Shown piece after piece: positions 57,301 to 64,000 of a stretch of DNA of 64,000 nucleotides. Source of the stretch: Hyalella azteca (lineage: Eukaryota; Arthropoda; Malacostraca; Amphipoda; Hyalellidae); the NCBI RefSeq assembly GCF_000764305.2, contig NW_025944007.1, forward strand, positions 1 to 64,000, in the 5' to 3' direction. A program made the position numbers and the translations under genes. The notes under the pieces are model-generated. The model saw only the letters and a list, made by a program, of their open reading frames with translations. It searched no databases and had not been told where the DNA came from. Positions within the stretch are counted from its first letter, which is position 1; each line of letters begins with the position of its first letter.

Positions 57301-60300
57301 CTCACCCCCCTCACCCCCACCACCACTCACCTCCCTCACCCACTCCTCACCACTCACCCCCCTCACCCACTCCTCACCACTCACCCCTCACCCCCACTCA
57401 CCCCCCTCCCCCCACCAGGTACAACTTCAACAACGAGCAGTTCTTAGCGGCGCAGGCGGTGCTGGAGGCGCGGTGGGGGCGGCTGGTGGGCGCCGTGCAG
57501 GCGCGGGACATGGCGGCGGCCCGCCTGCTGCTGGGCACGTCCCTGGCCGCCCTGCAGGACTTCTATGCCCACTCCAACTGGGTCGAGCTGGGCAGGAGCT
57601 CCATCCTGGAGGACCTGGGTCAGTCCAGTGCTAGGGTGGACATATATGCACCATACCCTGTCTGGGTGAGGGAAAATAGGCTCTATACCTTGTCTGGGTG
57701 GTAGTCTGGGCATCACACCGAGTCTGGGTTGGGGTCTGGGCATCACACTGAGTCTGGGGTAGTCTGGGCATCATACACTGTCGGGTTGGTAGTCTGGACA
57801 TCACACTGAGTCTGAGGTAGTCTGGGCATCATACACTGTCGGGTTGGTAGTCTGGGCATCACACTGAGTCTGGGGTAGTCTGGGCATCATACACTGTCGG
57901 GTTGGTAGTCTGGGCATCACACTGAGTCTGGGGTAGTCTGGGCATCATACACTGTCGGGTTGGTAGTCTGGGCATCACACTGAGTCTGGGGTAGTCTGGG
58001 CATCATACACTGTCGGGTTGGTAGTCTGGGCATCACACTGAGTCTGGGGTAGTCTGGGCATCATACACTGTCGGGTTGGTAGTCTGGGCATCACACTGAG
58101 TCTGGGGTAGTCTGGGCATCATACACTGTCGGGTTGGTAGTCTGGGCATCACACTGAGTCTGGGGTAGTCTGGGCATCATACACTGTCGGGTTGGTAGTC
58201 TGGGCATCACACTGAGTCTGGGGTAGTCTGGGCATCATACACTGTCGGGTTGGTAGTCTGGGCATCACACTGAGTCTGGGGTAGTCTGGGCATCATACAC
58301 TGTCGGGTTGGTAGTCTGGGCATCACACTGAGTCTGGGGTAGTCTGGGCATCATACACTGTCGGGTTGGTAGTCTGGGCATCACACTGAGTCTGGGGTAG
58401 TCTGGGCATCATACACTGTCGGGTTGGTAGTCTGGGCATCACACTGAGTCTGGGGTAGTCTGGGCATCATACACTGTCGGGTTGGTAGTCTGGGCATCAC
58501 ACTGAGTCTGGGGTAGTCTGGGCATCATACACTGTCGGGTTGGTAGTCTGGGCATCACACTGAGTCTGGGGTAGTCTGGGCATCATACACTGTCGGGTTG
58601 GTAGTCTGGGCATCACACTGAGTCTGGGGTAGTCTGGGCATCATACACTGTCGGGTTGGTAGTCTGGGCATCACACTGAGTCTGGGGTAGTCTGGGCATC
58701 ATACACTGTCGGGTTGGTAGTCTGGGCATCACACTGAGTCTGGGGTAGTCTGGGCATCATACACTGTCGGGTTGGTAGTCTGGGCATCACACTGAGTCTG
58801 GGGTAGTCTGGGCATCATACACTGTCGGGTTGGTAGTCTGGGCATCACACTGAGTCTGGGGTAGTCTGGGCATCATACACTGTCGGGTTGGTAGTCTGGG
58901 CATCACACTGAGTCTGGGGTAGTCTGGGCATCATACACTGTCGGGTTGGTAGTCTGGGCATCACACTGAGTCTGGGGTAGTCTGGGCATCATACACTGTC
59001 GGGTTGGTAGTCTGGGCATCACACTGAGTCTGGGGTAGTCTGGGCATCATACACTGTCGGGTTGGTAGTCTGGGCATCACACTGAGTCTGGGGTAGTCTG
59101 GGCATCATACACTGTCGGGTTGGTAGTCTGGGCATCACACTGAGTCTGGGGTAGTCTGGGCATCATACACTGTCGGGTTGGTAGTCTGGGCATCACACTG
59201 AGTCTGGGGTAGTCTGGGCATCATACACTGTCGGGTTGGTAGTCTGGGCATCACACTGAGTCTGGGGTAGTCTGGGCATCATACACTGTCGGGTTGGTAG
59301 TCTGGGCATCACACTGAGTCTGGGGTAGTCTGGGCATCATACACTGTCGGGTTGGTAGTCTGGGCATCACACTGAGTCTGGGGTAGTCTGGGCATCATAC
59401 ACTGTCGGGTTGGTAGTCTGGGCATCACACTGAGTCTGGGGTAGTCTGGGCATCATACACTGTCGGGTTGGTAGTCTGGGCATCACACTGAGTCTGGGGT
59501 AGTCTGGGCATCATACACTGTCGGGTTGGTAGTCTGGGCATCACACTGAGTCTGGGGTAGTCTGGGCATCATACACTGTCGGGTTGGTAGTCTGGGCATC
59601 ACACTGAGTCTGGGGTAGTCTGGGCATCATACACTGTCGGGTTGGTAGTCTGGGCATCACACTGAGTCTGGGGTAGTCTGGGCATCATACACTGTCGGGT
59701 TGGTAGTCTGGGCATCACACTGAGTCTGGGGTAGTCTGGGCATCATACACTGTCGGGTTGGTAGTCTGGGCATCACACTGAGTCTGGGGTAGTCTGGGCA
59801 TCATACACTGTCGGGTTGGTAGTCTGGGCATCACACTGAGTCTGGGGTAGTCTGGGCATCATACACTGTCGGGTTGGTAGTCTGGGCATCACACTGAGTC
59901 TGGGGTAGTCTGGGCATCATACACTGTCGGGTTGGTAGTCTGGGCATCACACTGAGTCTGGGGTAGTCTGGGCATCATACACTGTCGGGTTGGTAGTCTG
60001 GGCATCACACTGAGTCTGGGGTAGTCTGGGCATCATACACTGTCGGGTTGGTAGTCTGGGCATCACACCTACTGTGTCTGGGGTAGTCTGGGTGCTCAAT
60101 ATCACACAAGGCAGAGGGATGCTATGACCCGTGTCATGTGTGGGGAGTAAAGGACCTGTTATTAACTTATTCCCCAGGGCTGCCAGGGGGGAAGCTCCCT
60201 GAGGTGGCGCGCCCTGAGGACGAGGCCTGCGTCAGCTGCCCTCAGGAGAAGACCTCGGTGAGTGATCCCCATGCTTACTTCCCCAGCGTTCCTCCTCAAG

Positions 60301-63300
60301 CCTTGCTTCCCCAGCCTTACTTCCCTAGGCTTGACCTTTTGCTTCACGTCCACGGCCTTTAATTCTGTACTTAAATTCATAGCCTTATTTTCTATTCACA
60401 GCCTCAACAGCCAATATTTGGACCTAATTTATGCAGACTTATTACTGCAGGGTTGTCCACCAGACTTATTACTGCAGGGTTGTCCCCCAGACTTATTACT
60501 GCAGGGTTGTCCACAGACTAATTGATGCAGGGTTGTCCACAGACTAATTGATGCAGGGTTGTCCACCAGACTTATTACTGCAGGGTTGTCCACCAGACTA
60601 ATTAATGCAGGGTTGTCCACAGACTAATTGATGCAGGGTTGTCCACCAGACTTATTACTGCAGGGTTGTCCACCAGACTAATTAATGCAGGGTTGTCCAC
60701 AGACTAATTGATGCAGGGTTGTCCACCAGACTTATTACTGCAGGGTTGTCCACCAGACTAATTAATGCAGGGTTGTCCACAGACTAATTGATGCAGGGTT
60801 GTCCACCAGACTTATTACTGCAGGGTTGTCCACCAGACTAATTACTTCAGGGTTTTCGGCCAGGCTAATTACTGCAGCATTTTACTCAGACTTTGATTTT
60901 AGTGCCGAAATAATAGTTTTTTTGTGATGACCACTTGTGATGACACACATGTGATGACCTACTTATGATGACCTACTTATGATGACCCACTCATGATGAC
61001 CCACTCATGATGACCCACTCATGATGACCCATTTATGATGACCCACTCATGATGACCCACTTGTAATGACCCACTTGTGATGACAGGCAGGATGCACCAC
61101 TCGCCTCGCCGACTCCCTCTTGACCGCGGGTTTGCTAACGTCAGACTACGTCGCTGCCACAGGACTCACGCCACTGACAGGTGTGTGGCATGACCGTGTG
61201 GCGTGAGCATATACACGAGGCCAATAGTACGGTAACATGACCGTGTGGCGTGCGCCTATACACGAGGACAATAGTACGGCAAATTGCGGCATTTAGTCTC
61301 TGAATGTTTTACTGGCCGCCATTACTTTCCCCGTTACCCCGACACGGCAGGGTGGCCCAGTGGTTACAGTTCAGAGTACCAAGATTGGCGCAGAGAGGCG
61401 CGGGTTTGATCCCAGCTCTGTGCGCCAGTTTCTGGTCAGACTTGGCAAGGAGGCCGGGCGGTTAAGCACAGCAGAATTGTAGCAGTGCGTTGCGAGTTCG
61501 AGACCGCAAAATGCTGTGAATGATCTGCGATGTTAAGAATCGGCAACAAGCCTACGGCCTAATAAAAGCTAAAACCGCTATTATTATTATTATTATTATT
61601 ATTATTGATATTATTATTATTATTATCATTATTATTGTTATTTTTATTATTAGTATTATTATTATAATTATTATTATAATAATCACGTTTTGGATTACGT
61701 CTGGCAGGCAAGTGCGTGCTGCCACCCCGCCAGGATGGGGGAGATGCGCGAGTGGCAGGAGGCATCGGTAAGGACCTGCCATCAGCCTGCTTCAGCCCCC
61801 GCCCCGACCTGCACGACCGCGCCGCGCAGCTCGCCGCGCAGGTCGCCTTAATAGGACAAACTTTTATTTAAATAATTAATTAATTTAATGATGAAATAAT
61901 TTAAGCATATATTATAAATGAGGGATAAATTGGTATCAGATTGATATAAGATGGTAAATGCTGGAATAATATAATAGTGTCTTGTTAACGTTGAGCAAAA
62001 TTAATGTGTAGAAATATGATGTTTTTGATAAAGAAAATATTCAAGGTTTTAAATGAATCGAATTCATGCTGAGTCAAACATAGCTGGCAATGTTAATCAC
62101 AAATCTCACGTTGTTGGAGAAGTGAGTCACAGAAGTCACTACCCAAACAAAATTTAGAGTCGCCCCAGCTTCTGGTAATCCAAATCAGAAGCTGCCGCGT
62201 CTGTAAATTTTTACTGAGTAAACACCCTGCCGCCCGGTGCAGGCTACGACCCACTACCTGACGGTGCTGCGGCATGCGGTTGGTAACGACCTCTTCAGCC
62301 AGCTGATGGCCACCACACCGCGGCCAGCGCTGGCCATCGTGGCAGATGGACGGGCGGACTACACTCAAGTTGTCCTCAACATCCTGCAGAGCGGACAATG
62401 GACACGGCAGAACAACAAGGAGCCTGAGGAATATATCCTTGTGACCTACTCCGAGACACGTGAGTCATACCTCCTTGTGACCTACTCCGAGACACGTGAG
62501 TCATACCTCCTTGCGACCTACTCCGACACACGTGAGTCACACCTCCTTGTGACCTACTCCGACACACGTGAGTCATACCTCCTTGTGACCTACTCCGACA
62601 CACGTGAGTCATACCTCCTTGTGACCTACTCCGACACACGTGAGTCATACCTCCTTGTGACCTACTCCGACACACGTGAGTCATACCTCCTTGTGACCTA
62701 CTCCGACACACGTGAGTCATACCTCCTAGGGACCCGGTAATACCTTCCGGTATTCATAAATGTTTTTAAACATTTAAATAAATAAATTGAATTTAAATTG
62801 AAATAATAAATAAAATGATAAGTTGAGAAACAATAGGAAATATATTATGAAGTAAATTATAGTGCATATGTGCGAGGTATATATATTATTGTATTGTTGA
62901 GAAATATATATATTAATGTTGCAGTGCGGGGGGGCGGCGTGCTGCGGTCGACGTCGCGGGGGGCGCTCGTGGAGGCCCTCAAGACGGCCGCCCTCGACCC
63001 CTCGCCTGCGCTGAGGGTGGGTGAGGGGAGGGGTGGTGGTGGTGGTAATGGTGGTCGTGGTGATGGTTGTGCGGTGATGATTGTGGTGATGAAGTTTGTG
63101 ATGATGGTTATTTTGACAGTCCTAGTGATGACGGAAGGGTTGGTGCATCTGGTGACATGCAACAGGCGGTGAGCCTGCCGCTGGTGAGGCTGCCAGCGGT
63201 GAAAAGTTTTGTGTGTATCAGTGGGAGGTCTGGTAGCCTAGATACCACACAACTCTAACTTCCCCATTCCTACTGACTAATTAATTGACTAATTAATTAC

Positions 63301-63591
63301 TGACTAATTCTTCCACTGACTAATTCTTTCACTGACTAATTCTTCCCGATCTTCACCCAGAACCTTAACTCCCGAACCCATCTTCGCCTACCACCTTAGC
63401 TCCCCCACCCATCCTCACCCATCCCCCACCTCCCCCAGGACCCACTCTCCGCCCTTCACATGGCGGCACACGCGGCGCCCCCCGACGCGGAGGTGTTCAT
63501 GTTGACCAGCGACGCGTCCCTGGGGGCGACCACCACAGGGGGCGCCACGCCCCTGCACACGCAGGAGCTGCTGCTGCGCAAGAGGATCAAG
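54324..63591 (+). CDS. VWA7: VWA7-like secreted von Willebrand A domain protein, 3' partial
   Basis: Nine exons: 54324-54521, 56038-56201, 57419-57618, 60178-60257, 61087-61180, 61708-61841, 62243-62459, 62925-63016, 63439-63591; all phases agree (444 codons) and the gene runs off the edge. The N-terminus MLVKLVLLAAMVVGGAWG is a signal peptide. Exons 1-3 carry DHVAITTEGATRALVELF, YNFNNEQFLAAQ and LQDFYAHSNWVELG, the Het-C-like region of VWA7 proteins. Exons 5-6 have Cys-containing LLTAGLLTSDY and GGIGKDLPSACFSP. Exons 7-9 form a VWA fold: PALAIVADGRADYTQVV, EEYILVTYSET, LHMAAHAAPPDAEVFMLTSD. The metal-binding DxSxS of VWA domains reads DGRAD, so metal binding is probably lost. Most introns carry donor-linked tandem repeats. 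Later domains are outside the window; function is poorly known in the family. Confidence 0.88.
54525..54780 (+). repeat. CCCTGA-type degenerate repeat after the exon 1 donor
   Basis: Hexamer-based repeat (ACCCTGACCCTTATATTGA and variants) starting 8-10 nt after the donor of VWA7-like exon 1. It resembles telomeric CCCTAA only loosely and is interspersed with TTATATT. Confidence 0.8.
55250..55605 (-). pseudogene. LINE endonuclease fragment
   Basis: The minus strand reads GLGECNRWTSPDGFEVNDL, then, after stops, NILDLFFTNNERMVVDVRVE and LSDHCLVRVDT, the conserved C-terminal part of the non-LTR retrotransposon endonuclease. It belongs to a different subfamily from the LINE at 28790 (NILDLFFTNNE against NILDLVFNSDE). 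It lies in intron 1 of the VWA7-like gene, antisense to it. Confidence 0.75.
55730..55825 (+). repeat. 20-bp minisatellite (CCTGCACGTTGTACTCAACC)
   Basis: Four to five copies of a 20-bp unit in intron 1 of the VWA7-like gene. Confidence 0.85.
56170..56485 (+). repeat. 79-bp tandem repeat spanning the VWA7-like exon 2 donor
   Basis: Four copies begin ACCCACGAGGGGG or similar at 56170, 56249, 56328 and 56411. The first contains the end of exon 2 (THEGDMGATPM) and its donor CCCATGTGAGA; the same CCCATGTGAGA occurs in copies 2 and 3 and CCCATGTGAAG in copy 4. Read-through from the true donor meets TGA immediately. Confidence 0.92.
56590..57417 (+). repeat. Minisatellite mixture before VWA7-like exon 3
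   Basis: Contains CACTCACCCGTCCCC repeats (56590-56690), a 31-bp unit with CATCAAACACTGCATCACCC (56930-57125, about six copies) and a C-rich CACTCACCCCCCTCACC array (57180-57417) that runs straight into the exon 3 acceptor, where it serves as the polypyrimidine tract. The 213-codon frame from 57063 is mostly this repeat joined to exon 3. Confidence 0.85.
57690..60075 (+). repeat. 58-bp satellite-like array, about 40 copies
   Basis: A 58-bp unit containing GGGTTGGTAGTCTGGGCATC and ACACTGAGTCTGGGGTAGTC is repeated for about 2.3 kb. Most copies look identical; differences cluster at the left end (57690-57840) and the very right end. The unit itself is an imperfect dimer of TAGTCTGGGCATCA.ACACTG. 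It fills nearly all of intron 3 of the VWA7-like gene, starting about 75 nt after the donor. Confidence 0.96.
60430..60860 (+). repeat. Minisatellite of about 27-29 bp in intron 4
   Basis: About 16 copies of a unit with GCAGGGTTGTCCACCAGACT and TTATTACT or AATTGAT variants, which alternate in a higher-order pattern (period near 110-115 bp). Confidence 0.9.
60945..61085 (+). repeat. 14-bp repeat (GATGACCCACTCAT) up to the exon 5 acceptor
   Basis: About nine copies of a 14-bp unit reaching the acceptor of VWA7-like exon 5 (TGATGACAG at 61078-61086); the acceptor AG lies in a partly diverged last unit. Confidence 0.85.
61189..61285 (+). repeat. Tandem duplication just after the exon 5 donor
   Basis: Two copies of a unit near 49 bp (CATGACCGTGTGGCGTG ... 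ACACGAGG.CAATAGTACGG) beginning 8 nt after the donor of VWA7-like exon 5. Confidence 0.85.
61345..61605 (+). mobile_element. tRNA-derived SINE, possibly dimeric, with an ATT tail
   Basis: The head has an RNA polymerase III A box (TGGCCCAGTGG at 61353-61363) and B box (GGTTTGATCCC at 61403-61413). A second A/B-like pair (GGGCGGTTAAGC near 61455; GCGAGTTCGAGACC at 61491-61504) suggests a dimer. It ends with AAGAATCGGCAACAAGCCTA, shared with the LINE 3' end near 33270, then an ATT tail. No clear target duplication was found. It lies in intron 5 of the VWA7-like gene. Confidence 0.85.
61576..61685 (+). repeat. ATT microsatellite
   Basis: Interrupted ATT run of about 100 bp, grown from the SINE tail; it ends shortly before the exon 6 acceptor of the VWA7-like gene. 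Isoleucine- and asparagine-rich frames here are artefacts. Confidence 0.95.
61842..62242 (+). other. VWA7-like intron 6, AT-rich
   Basis: A 401-bp intron with donor GTCGCC, a weak match to consensus, and acceptor GTGCAG. No repeat or element recognised. The exon 6 boundary is supported mainly by phase and by the fit of LAAQ to ATTHYL. Confidence 0.5.
62436..62740 (+). repeat. 36-bp in-frame repeat of the VWA7-like exon 7 end and donor
   Basis: Eight copies of a 36-bp unit: ACCTACTCCGASACAC, donor GTGAGT, then CATACCTCCTTGTG. The donor of exon 7 is in the first copy (exon end 62459); equivalent exon ends fall every 36 nt to 62711. The frame stays open through all copies, reading TRESYLLVTYSD, and closes at a TAA shortly after the last. 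Copies 4-8 are almost identical. Confidence 0.94.
63017..63140 (+). repeat. GGT/GATG-rich simple repeat after the exon 8 donor
   Basis: Beginning about 10 nt after the donor (GTGGGT at 63017) of VWA7-like exon 8: GGTGGTGGTGGTAATGG, then GTGATGATTGTGGTGATG. G-rich on the transcript strand. Confidence 0.85.
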
Positions 63592-64000
63592 GTGGGCGAC
63601 CGCTTCAGGGCCTGTCATGCCTTACGATTACAATGGATAACATTTTTCCAATTCACAGTGAAGATCTTACTATGGATTAAATTTTTTCTATTCACAGTGA
63701 AGTTCAATCACATTCACATTCTCATTCATGGATCTTGATGGTGAAAATTAATGTGCATGCAAATGAAGTATCAAATAGATCCTCGCTTAAATGTTCGATA
63801 GTTAAAGTACTGAGCGTATAAATACAATGAAATTTATAACACTGTTTAAAGTAATAATACAATCGGTCATCTTCGCCAAGGACAAAAAACTTCGTTAAAA
63901 ATGATATATCATGAAAACTTGTCTCATGAGACCAAATATCCATATTGTTTATAAGGATCGTGAGAAGACTTCGTTTAGTTTAAGATAGGATCCGTATATC
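63592..64000 (+). other. Right edge, VWA7-like intron 9
   Basis: AT-rich sequence after the donor of exon 9 (GTGGGC at 63592). A short duplication (ATTCACAGTGAAG twice, near 63651 and 63690) is present. No further exon of the VWA7-like gene was recognised before the window ends. Confidence 0.5.

Noticed and set aside
57063..57420. Upstream part of the 213-codon frame as coding
   Set aside because: It is His/Pro/Ser/Thr-rich translation of CACCC-type repeats; the true exon begins at the acceptor at 57418.
61520..61782. Isoleucine- or asparagine-rich small proteins
   Set aside because: Translation of the ATT microsatellite joined to exon 6.
62376..62740. Exon 7 reading through all repeats as one long exon to the TAA
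   Set aside because: A good next exon in matching phase exists at 62925 only if a donor in the array is used; read-through would truncate the VWA domain.

Overview
The window is nuclear DNA of an animal, most likely an arthropod and perhaps a malacostracan crustacean. The evidence is split genes with GT-AG introns, GC-rich exons in AT-rich surroundings, a decayed CR1/jockey-type LINE, a Penelope-like fragment, a tRNA-derived SINE, many short DNA transposons and a great many minisatellites. The species cannot be fixed from the sequence. I saw no bacterial-style operon, rRNA, tRNA gene or CRISPR array.

Five protein genes can be assembled with consistent splice phases. (1) PPP1R8/NIPP1, + strand, coding exons at 6419-10683; its first short coding exon was not found. 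(2) SDHAF4, a complex II assembly factor, + strand, three exons at 13542-16740. (3) A long Ser/Thr-rich, cell-cycle-type protein, - strand, five exons from 25814 down to 19105, with a GTSE1-like N-terminus and a KEN box. (4) A protein with about 15 C2H2 zinc fingers, - strand, four exons from 43684 down to 34775. (5) A secreted VWA7-like protein, + strand, nine exons from 54324 to 63591, running off the right edge. SDHAF4 and the GTSE1-like gene converge. The genes have no obvious shared pathway.

Between and inside the genes: 0.7-5 kb holds nested MITEs; 26.7-33.3 kb is a transposon graveyard where a LINE is cut by several short elements with 8-bp target duplications; 44.1-44.5 kb is a reverse-transcriptase tail fragment; 47.4-54.3 kb is an almost continuous series of minisatellites with one assembly gap (52512-52639).

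The most unusual signal is that tandem repeats repeatedly sit on or just after 5' splice sites. In four introns from three genes the repeat unit includes the exon end and the donor itself: PPP1R8 (3 copies), SDHAF4 (4 copies), VWA7-like exon 2 (4 copies) and exon 7 (8 copies). In VWA7-like exon 7 the unit is 36 bp, in frame and open, so eight equivalent donors could each give a protein differing by 12 residues. Several other introns carry a minisatellite within about 80 nt of the donor.
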